DNA of 7,370 nt from Prevotellaceae bacterium (GTDB taxonomy: Bacteria; Bacteroidota; Bacteroidia; Bacteroidales; UBA932), in NCBI GenBank assembly GCA_031259655.1, contig JAIRLF010000171.1, forward strand, positions 1-7,370. Reading direction: 5' to 3'. The first letter of the stretch is position 1. The number at the start of each line of letters is the position of its first letter. Below the pieces are notes generated by a model. It was not told the origin of the DNA, made no database searches, and saw only the letters and a program-made list of their open reading frames with translations. This document shows, in pieces, positions 1 to 6,819 of the stretch. A program made the translations under genes and the position numbers.

Positions 1-449
1 GGCAAAACAAAACATGCAAAAATTTGTTCAACAGCGATTAGTTTTTTTGTTCATGCCGACACTACGGCTTTAAATACAATCGTTTAGTAAGAATAAAAAG
101 TTTGATGTTTTTTTGCAAAGCGCCTGAAATTTTTCTACAAAAGAGACGTTACATTCGTGCTACAACACTCTTTGCGTAGATAAACCGTCTCCGCTGGCTA
201 ATCAATGATAACTGATAGATAAGGTGCATTTCAAATGTGTGTATTTGCAAATGTAATGGTCGCAGATTATCGCATTCCGGGAGCATTGCAAATGTAATGA
301 GCACAGATAGAGCAAAGCCGCCGCCTGCTGCAACCCGCGAAATTAGCAAAACAAAAAACACTTGAAGTAAATGTTTCTATAATGGTTTTTGAATGTGATA
401 TTCTCCACCGAGTTCAACATTGAGAGTTACGAACATTACTTGTCAACTG
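1..449. other. Non-coding region downstream of the LytTR regulator gene
   Basis: I find no convincing gene here. The longest open frame (149-361, minus) has an unconvincing composition and runs through a direct repeat. The region holds a diverged direct-repeat pair (245-308, listed separately) and a weak 4-bp GC hairpin at 55-68 (GCCG, 6-nt loop, CGGC) followed by three Ts, too weak to call a terminator. No clear terminator for the response regulator operon was found just downstream of its stop codon. An ATG on the minus strand at 13-15 runs off the left edge and is too short to judge. Confidence 0.6.
245..308. repeat. Direct repeat pair, 23 nt, 41-nt period
   Basis: Copies at 245-267 and 286-308 share TTGCAAATGTAATG followed, after four variable bases, by CAGAT, with 20 of 23 positions identical. 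Each copy contains CAAATGTA, which reads TACATTTG on the minus strand and so matches the Bacteroidota -7 pattern TAnnTTTG. The second copy also has a TTTG (313-316, minus) 16 nt upstream, so it could be a weak leftward promoter for a gene beyond the left edge. That reading is inference. The repeat itself is directly visible. Confidence 0.55.
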
Positions 450-1217
450 TCAATTTCCTCCGGCGAACCATTGTTTAAATTCTTTCACGCGGGCTTTGCT
501 TATTATTATTTTTTTGTTTACCGGAATTTTCAGATTTACCGATAATTTATTGCCAAACCACAGCGACATATCTTTAATCGACGAACGCGAAATAATATAT
601 TGCCGGTTTGCACGGAAGAATTTTTCGGGGTCTAATTCGTTCATTATTTCGTCGAGAGTTTTGTCGATATATCGCCCTTTGTTGTCGGAAGTTACAATCT
701 TCACAATCTTTGTGTCGATAAAAATATAGTAGACGTCGTCGAGCGCAATGGGAATAAGTTTATCTCTTTCGTGGACAAGAAAATAGTTTTTGTACGATTT
801 GTTATATCTTCTCAGAGTGTCTAACAAATTGTCTATTACGTTTTGATTTTTAGAAATATTGCCGTTGAGTTTTCTGTATTTCGATATAGCTTTTTCCAAA
901 GCGGCTTTGCCTATTGGTTTCAGAATGTAGTCGATACTGTTCACTTCAAACGCTTTCAGAGCATATTCGTCGTATGCGGTTGTAAAAATAACCGGACATT
1001 TGATTTCCACACTGTCGAAAATCATAAACGCCGAACCGTCGGCAAGATGTATATCCATGAAAACCAAATCGGGAGAAGGATGCATCTCGAACCATTCGAC
1101 CGATTCTTCGATTGATTGCAAAATCGCTAAAACTTCGATATCTTCCTGAATTTCGGCTATTAACGACTTCAGCGTTTCGGCTGCCATGATTTCGTCTTCT
1201 ATAATTACTGTTTTCAT
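450..1217 (-). CDS. LytTR-family response regulator
   Basis: This is a cytoplasmic DNA-binding response regulator of 255 residues in two domains. Residues 1-120 are a receiver (REC) domain with the acidic pair E7-D8, phosphoacceptor D55 in the VFMDIHL strand, T80 in FTTAYD, and K100 in the LKP motif. Residues 150-255 are a LytTR DNA-binding domain, recognisable by the FFRANRQYIIS segment and the preceding basic strands. The ATG at 1217 is preferred over an in-frame TTG at 1229. It lies 4 nt after the kinase stop codon, and the protein then begins MKTVIIEDE as these receivers usually do. The TTG start would overlap the kinase gene. It is co-transcribed with the upstream kinase gene, which should phosphorylate it. 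In this family the target is often a nearby operon, but no target site could be identified here. Confidence 0.93.
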   Translation of the reverse strand: MKTVIIEDEIMAAETLKSLIAEIQEDIEVLAILQSIEESVEWFEMHPSPDLVFMDIHLADGSAFMIFDSVEIKCPVIFTTAYDEYALKAFEVNSIDYILKPIGKAALEKAISKYRKLNGNISKNQNVIDNLLDTLRRYNKSYKNYFLVHERDKLIPIALDDVYYIFIDTKIVKIVTSDNKGRYIDKTLDEIMNELDPEKFFRANRQYIISRSSIKDMSLWFGNKLSVNLKIPVNKKIIISKARVKEFKQWFAGGN

Positions 1218-1221
1218 TTTC

Positions 1222-2262
1222 TCAATCAATTTTCATTAGTGGAACAATGACTTCAAACACGTGAGCGGTCTTGACGGTGATGATTTCTGTTTTCCACATC
1301 AATTTATATCGTTCCGCAAGATTCGCAAGACCAATCCTTTCGCCGCTTTCGACTTCCTTTTTCAGTTGAATGGGGTTCGATACTTTTATTGATTCGCCAT
1401 CTCCCTCGATTTTAACTTTCAACGGTTGCTTGTTGCTCGCCACATTATGTTTTATTGCATTTTCGACCAAAGTCTGCAAACTTAATGGAATTATCAGATA
1501 ATCATACAATTTTTCATCTATGACATATTCGAAATCAAGATTGTTGCCATAACGTATTTTCATCAAATGACAATAGGCTTTGGTAAATTTCAACTCTTCG
1601 CTCAGGCTTATTATTTCGGCGTTTTGCAAAGTATATCTAAAGACGTACGACAGTTGTTGAACATATTCCTGCGCTTTGTCGGCGTCGATTTTGATAAGCG
1701 AATTAAGCGTGTTTAACGAATTGAAAAGAAAATGCGGGTCAACCTGATTTTTAAGCGCTTCGTAACGGCTTCGCATATATTCGGCGCGTAAAGATTCGTT
1801 CTCGAATGAAGTTTTTTGTTGTTTTTGAGTTATATATATCAATTGCGACGAGATGATAACTATTAATGCAATCATATAATTGCGAAATAATTCGCCTCTA
1901 ACGTAACCTTTTCGAAATCGCGGACGATTTTCGTAATTGAAAATATCTAACTGTATTTCCGATATCGAAATGCTTAGAAAATAGACTACGACAAATGTTG
2001 TAACAATAACAATCAACAACCTTATCTTTTCCGATAAACGGATTTTGAATATGTTGAAAACGAGCACAAACAAAGCAAATGTAAATATAAACTGCGAAAT
2101 TATATTCGCAATAGTCCGCGAAAACTCAAATTTCGGAACATGCTGTAATATTGCTCCGCGGGGGATTTCGCGCTCATAAAAAAACGACATCACAAAGATG
2201 GCATTGACCAATAAACTCATCGCTATTGACAATACAAGAGCGGTTTTATAATTTGTTTTCAT
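1222..2262 (-). CDS. LytS-type membrane sensor histidine kinase
   Basis: This is an integral membrane sensor kinase of 346 residues, the partner of the LytTR regulator encoded 4 nt downstream. Four hydrophobic segments are visible at about residues 8-28, 49-71, 80-100 and 128-145, with a short charged loop between segments three and four. There is no large extracellular sensor domain. A short linker leads into a His_kinase domain (PF06580 type) with phosphoacceptor H177 in NQVDPHFLFNSLNTL, the N box LVENAIKHN (265-273), and a short ATP-lid region SGERIGLANLAERY (306-319). The usual DxGxG loop is reduced to VSNP, as is common in Bacteroidota members. The signal sensed cannot be read from the sequence. 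The start follows a matching promoter at 2290-2319 with a 5' leader of about 20 nt. Confidence 0.93.
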   Translation of the reverse strand: MKTNYKTALVLSIAMSLLVNAIFVMSFFYEREIPRGAILQHVPKFEFSRTIANIISQFIFTFALFVLVFNIFKIRLSEKIRLLIVIVTTFVVVYFLSISISEIQLDIFNYENRPRFRKGYVRGELFRNYMIALIVIISSQLIYITQKQQKTSFENESLRAEYMRSRYEALKNQVDPHFLFNSLNTLNSLIKIDADKAQEYVQQLSYVFRYTLQNAEIISLSEELKFTKAYCHLMKIRYGNNLDFEYVIDEKLYDYLIIPLSLQTLVENAIKHNVASNKQPLKVKIEGDGESIKVSNPIQLKKEVESGERIGLANLAERYKLMWKTEIITVKTAHVFEVIVPLMKID

Positions 2263-2289
2263 CTACATAATAACTACAAATAATCGCCG

Positions 2290-2319
2290 CAAATTTACAA
2301 CTAATAAATATTTCGCAAA
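2290..2319 (-). promoter_or_regulatory. Promoter of the kinase-regulator operon
   Basis: On the minus strand, TTTG (2319-2316) is followed by 18 nt and then TAAATTTG (2297-2290). This is a full match to the Bacteroidota primary promoter (TTTG and TAnnTTTG). Transcription should begin about 7 nt further on, near 2283, giving a short leader before the ATG at 2262. Confidence 0.75.
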
Positions 2320-2393
2320 CCAAAAAAGCGATGAAACGGAAAAAAACGAACTTGGAACGGAAAAAAATCCTAAGTCACAACGGGGATCAGAAT

Positions 2394-2612
2394 TTACAGA
2401 ATTTTAGAATTGAACAGAATGGTTTGATAGTGCAACATGGCTTTCTCCGGTACGGCGTACCGTTTGAAATATTTTTCCATTCGCTTTTCGGAGAATGTTT
2501 TTTAAAAAAAATGCTGTCCATATTTTGCGTTTATAAGGTTCTTATAAGCTTCTCTTTCGGCAGTGATATTTCCCGAAAACACGAGTAAGGAAATTTTGTC
2601 GTACACCTCAAT
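2394..2612 (-). pseudogene. Possible decayed reading frame continuing the capA-like frame
   Basis: Directly after the TGA of the CapA-family gene, the same minus-strand frame stays open for 36 codons, hits TAA at 2502-2504 within a T8A6 run, then stays open for 35 more codons to a TAA at 2394-2396. The translated stretches look protein-like (for example SGNITAEREAYKNLI and KRMEKYFKRYAVPEK), unlike typical AT-rich intergenic noise. No family was recognised. It could be a degraded downstream gene, a degraded C-terminal extension of the CapA protein, or chance. A 28-codon frame starting at the ATG at 2480 lies inside it. The remaining gene-free sequence, 2263-2393, holds the kinase promoter and nothing else recognised. 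Confidence 0.3.
2448..2462. repeat. Short GC-rich palindrome
   Basis: CGGTAC, GGC, GTACCG forms a perfect 6-bp inverted repeat with a 3-nt centre, in otherwise AT-rich sequence downstream of the CapA-family gene. No T-run follows on either strand, so it is not a typical intrinsic terminator. It also lies within the possible decayed frame, so it may have no function. Confidence 0.35.
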
Positions 2613-3800
2613 TCACGGCACAACTTCTACCGGTTTCATTTCGATTCGTTGCAAGAGTTCTACTTTTCGTCGCGGCGGTAAAATCCGGTATTCACCGACG
2701 CCGATATTTTCCTTATTCAGCAGAGTGCGTGCGTTATTGGCAAAGCGGGCAATATCTTTTTGGAAAGTAGCGTTCAATTTTTCGGGAGCATTTTCGTAAT
2801 CAGCCACCGGCAGGATATAATGTCGTGTTTTTCCGTTTTCTTTTGGTTTATAGACCCATATCAGATTATATCCTGCCCATGTGATTCTGATGCCTGCATC
2901 ATCTTTCAACATGTTAATTTTCAGCAAAGCTCCGCCGTCGGTATTCAAAAACGGCTGATTCGACACAAAATTGCCCAAAGAATACGCGACTAATTTATCG
3001 CATCTTCCATTAGCGGAATAACGTTTTTCCATTGATTGAATCACATGCGGATGCGCTCCAATCACAAGATTTACGCCATTGCGGAAAAACATCTCGGTCA
3101 ATTTTTTCTGTTCATCGTTGGGATACCTTTTATATTCGTCGCCCCAATGCATGAATGCAATTATTATATCGGGCGACGAAAGTCGCGCAGTCTCAATATC
3201 TTCGATTATTTGAGCGCTGTCTATCATATTCACCAGCATTGCGCCGGTTCTCATACCGTTAATACTGTACGTATAATTTAGAATGGCAATTTCGAAATTT
3301 TTGACCTTCACGATAAGCGGATATCTTTCAGAGCGTTCCTGTTTGCAGCGAAACATTCCCGTATGTGCAATGCCGAAAGAATCAAGCATCTTCACCGTTC
3401 GTTCGATGCCTTTGCCGCCCTTGTCGGATGAATGATTGTTGGCAGTAACCAGAACGTCGAAACCCGTCTTTTTCAAATCCATAGCTATTTCATCGGGACC
3501 GCTGAACGCCGGATATCCCGAATACGGTTTGCCGGCTAAAGGGACTTCGAGATTAGCAATAGCCAAATCTGCCGCCGCGATTTCATCTTTTATCCGCCTG
3601 AAACAGGGTTCGAAATCATACACCCCGTCGGCGCGTAGCGCGCCATTAAATTGCGTCGAATGTTGCATCACATCGCCTGCAAAAATCAAAGTTATCGCGT
3701 TGTCGTCATCGCGACTGTAAATTGTGTCTCCGGCGGCGATTATTGTATTGCAAAACAGCGCGAAAACAAGTGTTAATAACTTACGTAATAAATATCCCAT
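2613..3800 (-). CDS. CapA/PgsA-family exported metallophosphoesterase-like protein
   Basis: This 395-residue protein belongs to the bacterial capsule synthesis protein family (PF09587, PGA_cap), named for CapA/PgsA of poly-gamma-glutamate capsule systems and related to calcineurin-like phosphoesterases. An N-terminal signal peptide of about 23 residues (basic YLLRK, then a hydrophobic stretch ending near IIAA) predicts export. Motifs appear in order: AGDVM (41-45), NLEVP (83-87), NNHSSDKG (121-128), FMHWGDEY (216-223), GAHPHV (248-253) and YSLGNF (273-278). These Asp, Asn and His residues are the expected metal and active-site ligands. No capB, capC or other polymer-synthesis gene lies nearby, so a capsule role is not supported here. 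Many Bacteroidota carry solitary members of unknown substrate. The last 100 residues or so are less conserved. The start follows a -7 element at 3847-3854. Confidence 0.88.
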   Translation of the reverse strand: MGYLLRKLLTLVFALFCNTIIAAGDTIYSRDDDNAITLIFAGDVMQHSTQFNGALRADGVYDFEPCFRRIKDEIAAADLAIANLEVPLAGKPYSGYPAFSGPDEIAMDLKKTGFDVLVTANNHSSDKGGKGIERTVKMLDSFGIAHTGMFRCKQERSERYPLIVKVKNFEIAILNYTYSINGMRTGAMLVNMIDSAQIIEDIETARLSSPDIIIAFMHWGDEYKRYPNDEQKKLTEMFFRNGVNLVIGAHPHVIQSMEKRYSANGRCDKLVAYSLGNFVSNQPFLNTDGGALLKINMLKDDAGIRITWAGYNLIWVYKPKENGKTRHYILPVADYENAPEKLNATFQKDIARFANNARTLLNKENIGVGEYRILPPRRKVELLQRIEMKPVEVVP

Positions 3801-3846
3801 CAGTTTTTTTTTGTTAAAAATGCGTTATAAATACTAAATTTTGCAA

Positions 3847-3854
3847 CAAAAGTA
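3847..3854 (-). promoter_or_regulatory. Probable -7 element for the CapA-family gene
   Basis: TACTTTTG on the minus strand fits TAnnTTTG and lies 46 bp before the ATG. No good -33 TTTG is seen at the expected 18-21 nt spacing, so the promoter would be weak or activator-dependent. Its -33 region would abut or overlap the -7 element of the divergent SPOR gene. Confidence 0.45.
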
Positions 3855-3876
3855 ATCAAAATTCGTTAAAAAGACG

Positions 3877-3884
3877 TACCTTTG
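3877..3884 (+). promoter_or_regulatory. Probable -7 element for the SPOR lipoprotein gene
   Basis: TACCTTTG matches TAnnTTTG and lies 58 bp before the ATG at 3943. This is the same octamer as in the sulfhydrylase promoter (4573-4580). The -33 region at the expected distance (around 3856) is a poor match. Confidence 0.5.
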
Positions 3885-3942
3885 ACCTAAATTTTGTAAT
3901 AAAATTATGTTTATGTTGGTATAATATAAAAATTGGGAAAAG

Positions 3943-4407
3943 ATGAAAAAGATAATAATCGCGTTTTCGGTTACGGTAATGATTTCTATAGCCGTGTTTT
4001 TAGCAATAGGTTTGACGGGGTGTGAATGGTTCAACACGAACGTATTAAGCAAATCGAACAGAGAAGTTTCGGAAGAAGAAATAGTCGAAAAAGAAAATCT
4101 TGACAGTATTCGGAAAGCCGAGCAAATGAAACTTGCCGAAATCATGGCAAGAGAACAGGAACAGGCTAAAAATCAGATTCCAAAACCCTACCATATTATT
4201 GTAGGCGCTTTCGAAGAAAAGCCGAATGCCGACAACATGTTCAACCTCTTCAAGTCGAACGGATACAATCCTGTGAGGTTCGACTACGGCGGTTTGACGC
4301 ATATATCGGCGGTCTCGTTCGAATCCTTGCAGGAAGCGGAAACAGCGCTCCGAAATATGCTAAATTTGAGTTATTGTCCCGAAGATGCATGGATTTTTAA
4401 GCGATAA
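3943..4407 (+). CDS. SPOR-domain lipoprotein
   Basis: This is a 154-residue envelope protein. It begins with a lipoprotein signal peptide (KK, then a hydrophobic stretch) ending in the lipobox LTGC, so C27 should be lipidated. The residues after C27 (EWFN) do not resemble the acidic or lysine-rich surface-export signal of Bacteroidota lipoproteins, which suggests an inward-facing anchor. Residues 40-80 are a charged, probably helical linker (SEEEIVEKENLDSIRKAEQM). Residues 82-154 are a SPOR domain (PF05036): YHIIVGAF, then a helix, GYNPVRF, a second strand-helix repeat, and terminal AWIF. SPOR domains bind peptidoglycan glycan strands lacking stem peptides, often at division sites, so a role in cell wall remodelling is likely but not proven. 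A single-gene unit is likely. Confidence 0.88.
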   Translation: MKKIIIAFSVTVMISIAVFLAIGLTGCEWFNTNVLSKSNREVSEEEIVEKENLDSIRKAEQMKLAEIMAREQEQAKNQIPKPYHIIVGAFEEKPNADNMFNLFKSNGYNPVRFDYGGLTHISAVSFESLQEAETALRNMLNLSYCPEDAWIFKR

Positions 4408-4551
4408 ACCGGATGTTTTTTAATTTTTTTTCATGTCGTAATCATATTTACGCTCGTGAATTTGACAGTAAAAATGAAATAGTTACAATGTTTTTTTGAA
4501 AAATTAAAAAATATTGTTGTAGTTTTTTTTTATAAATGTCGAAAAAAAATG

Positions 4552-4580
4552 TTGCATAAAAAAAATAATTACTACCTTTG
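4552..4580 (+). promoter_or_regulatory. Promoter of the sulfhydrylase leader
   Basis: TTG (4552-4554), 18 nt, then TACCTTTG (4573-4580) closely match the Bacteroidota primary promoter, with A/T-rich runs upstream. Transcription is expected to begin near 4587, giving an untranslated leader of about 230 nt before the ATG at 4817. That is long for a housekeeping biosynthetic gene and is filled by the leader peptide and terminator. Confidence 0.8.
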
Positions 4581-4648
4581 TCGTTTGAAATATTAAATGC
4601 ATTATAATGATGAAAATAGAAATACATACAGTAAACCGGAAATACAAT

Positions 4649-4653
4649 GGAGG
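4649..4653 (+). promoter_or_regulatory. GGAGG ribosome-binding site of the leader peptide
   Basis: A perfect GGAGG ends 7 nt before the ATG at 4661. The annotated genes around it start behind AT-rich sequence without such a motif, as usual in Bacteroidota. The motif therefore stands out and favours 4661 as a real start over the in-frame ATGs at 4607 and 4610. Confidence 0.55.
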
Positions 4654-4660
4654 CATAGTT

Positions 4661-4717
4661 ATGGCTATGTATATGTGTTGTATGTGTTATCCCGTTCATG
4701 CCGGAAAGTATCTCTGA
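4661..4717 (+). CDS. Met/Cys-rich regulatory leader peptide
   Basis: This is an 18-residue open frame, MAMYMCCMCYPVHAGKYL, ending in TGA at 4715-4717. Four Met and three Cys codons fall in the first nine positions. This is the signature of an attenuation leader peptide and lies upstream of a gene for methionine and cysteine synthesis. The peptide itself probably has no function. Ribosome pausing on the Met/Cys codons at 4667-4687 would leave 4699-4705 free to pair with the terminator's 5' arm. A ribosome reaching the stop codon would cover that segment and let the terminator form. Two in-frame ATGs upstream (4607 and 4610) would give 36- or 35-residue versions with the same C-terminal sequence. 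The frame is visible; the function is inferred from codon content and RNA pairing. Confidence 0.7.
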   Translation: MAMYMCCMCYPVHAGKYL

Positions 4718-4756
4718 TGTAATAATGTGAGTGAAAAAATAAGAGAAAATCCGGCA
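4699..4756 (+). promoter_or_regulatory. Antiterminator pairing in the sulfhydrylase leader
   Basis: TGCCGGA (4699-4705), inside the last codons of the leader peptide, is perfectly complementary to TCCGGCA (4750-4756), the 5' arm of the terminator. The two pairings exclude each other. This supplies the switch expected of a ribosome-controlled attenuator, in the position where translation to the stop codon would mask the upstream partner. The helix is only 7 bp but mostly GC. It was found by eye, without an energy calculation. Confidence 0.55.
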
Positions 4757-4774
4757 GGCGCGCCGGATTTTTTT
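4746..4774 (+). terminator. Intrinsic terminator (attenuator) before the sulfhydrylase gene
   Basis: AATCCGGC (4748-4755) and GCCGGATT (4762-4769) form a perfect 8-bp stem around a 6-nt loop, extendable by two A-T pairs and followed by a run of seven Ts (4768-4774). It lies after the leader peptide and 42 nt before the sulfhydrylase ATG, in the same direction. Its purpose must therefore be to stop transcription before the gene under some condition. Confidence 0.85.
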
Positions 4775-4783
4775 ATTATATAA

Positions 4784-6121
<1,338 letters not shown>

Positions 6122-6149
6122 AACCATCCTTTCTTTACGTTAATTTTCA

Positions 6150-6192
6150 CATGCAGCTGAATTAAAACCTTTTTTCGGCTGCATGCCTTTTT
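6150..6192 (+). terminator. Terminator of the sulfhydrylase gene
   Basis: CATGCAGCTGAA (6150-6161) pairs with TTCGGCTGCATG (6174-6185) over 12 positions with one G-U pair, around a 12-nt loop, followed by CC and five Ts. It begins 28 nt after the sulfhydrylase stop codon. It lies 8 bp from the end of the convergent DUF2007 gene and may help insulate both, though the minus-strand side lacks a clean T-run. Confidence 0.75.
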
Positions 6193-6200
6193 GTGACCAA

Positions 6201-6431
6201 TCAAATTGTTTCTTCCTGCCACGAACCTGTCAAAAGTTCTTTTGCCGCAGGATAGTCTTTTTCCATGACATACAATTTTATACTGTTATCATTGGAAAAA
6301 AAATTCCCAAACACCGCGGTTTCGGTTGATAAGAAGCATTTTATCTCGTTTGCTTCGAGTAACCCTTTTATTATCTTCGCTTGAGGCACACTGTGGAACA
6401 CCATCAAAACTGCAGTTTTACTGTCATCCAT
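6201..6431 (-). CDS. Small DUF2007-family protein
   Basis: This is a soluble protein of 76 residues resembling DUF2007 (PF09413), sometimes called putative signal-transducing proteins, of unknown function. The pattern fits: a first strand AVLMVFHS, helix AKIIKGLLEAN, strand IKCFLSTE, an Asn/Ser-rich loop (FFSNDNS), strand IKLYVMEKD and a final helix YPAAKELL. There is no signal peptide or membrane segment. An upstream in-frame ATG at 6485 would add 18 residues with no family resemblance, and the best promoter (-7 TATCTTTG at 6465-6458) lies downstream of that ATG. The start at 6431 is therefore chosen. It is convergent with the sulfhydrylase gene, probably monocistronic, and no functional link to its neighbours is evident. 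Confidence 0.75.
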   Translation of the reverse strand: MDDSKTAVLMVFHSVPQAKIIKGLLEANEIKCFLSTETAVFGNFFSNDNSIKLYVMEKDYPAAKELLTGSWQEETI

Positions 6432-6457
6432 GAGACTACACGTATTAAAATCCTGTT

Positions 6458-6485
6458 CAAAGATAATAGTTTTTTTGTTATGCAA
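6458..6485 (-). promoter_or_regulatory. Promoter of the DUF2007 gene
   Basis: On the minus strand, TTG (6485-6483), 17 nt, then TATCTTTG (6465-6458) match the Bacteroidota promoter pattern. The predicted transcription start near 6451 leaves about 20 nt before the ATG at 6431 and rules out the ATG at 6485 for transcripts from this promoter. Confidence 0.6.
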
Positions 6486-6819
6486 CGCAACTGAAAGAAA
6501 AATTACTGTATGCTGAAATGTTTGTATTGTATCAATCAGATTGTTGTGAGTTGATTTTTTTTTTCATAAAAACATCAAATTTTCTACGCAAGAGTGATTT
6601 TTTTTGCAAAAATCTTCATTGACGGCAGTTTCATTCCTTCTCAACAGCAAGTTTCTCCGATTCATAAAACATTAACTTGATGTAGTCCAGAGACTACGCC
6701 GAGTTTGACAAAGGTAAGAATTATGAATTATTTTTTGTGGAGACATAAAATTTTTTGTAGAGACGCAAAACTTTGCGTCTCTACAAATTGAAAATGAAAG
6801 GTGTGTGACAAAATTCCCT
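6486..6819. other. Non-coding region between the DUF2007 and glycoside hydrolase genes
   Basis: This is AT-rich sequence with several long T runs and no credible open frame on either strand. It contains the palindromic repeat at 6731-6787 (listed separately) and a small hairpin at 6682-6697 (GTAGTC, 4-nt loop, GACTAC) with no T-run. It lies downstream of the glycoside hydrolase gene and upstream of the DUF2007 gene, both on the minus strand. Confidence 0.65.
6731..6787. repeat. Perfect palindromic repeat with an adjacent degenerate half copy
   Basis: TTTGTAGAGACGCAAA (6754-6769) and its exact reverse complement (6772-6787) flank a 2-nt centre, giving a 34-bp inverted repeat. Immediately before it, 6731-6750 is a degenerate direct copy of 6751-6770, with 17 of 20 positions identical (GTGGAGACAT versus GTAGAGACGC). 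It sits 33 bp beyond the stop codon of the glycoside hydrolase gene and could form a stable hairpin in its 3' untranslated region. There is no uninterrupted T-run on the minus side, so the form suggests a dispersed REP-like or MITE-like element more than a classic terminator. Confidence 0.75.

Noticed and set aside
166..179. A 13-14 nt similarity between 166-179 and the reverse complement of 6584-6596 (CTACGCAAGAGTG type)
   Set aside because: It differs by an indel and lacks similar flanks. It may be a trace of a dispersed repeat but is too short to claim.
149..361. A 70-codon minus-strand open frame
   Set aside because: It runs through the direct repeat pair, has a Leu/Ile/Arg-rich noise-like composition, and has no family resemblance.
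1218..1229. A TTG start at 1229 for the response regulator
   Set aside because: It would overlap the kinase stop codon and add four residues. The ATG at 1217 gives the typical receiver N-terminus.
2331..2588. An 85-codon plus-strand open frame
   Set aside because: It is opposite to the more protein-like minus-strand remnant and shows low-complexity Lys/Phe-rich sequence without a domain.
2613..2615. Readthrough or recoding of the CapA-family TGA
   Set aside because: Several other genes here end in TGA at sensible positions and the next stop follows after only 36 codons. Decay or chance is simpler than recoding.
6682..6697. The GTAGTC/GACTAC hairpin as a terminator
   Set aside because: It has only a 6-bp stem, no T-run on either strand, and lies far from any gene end.
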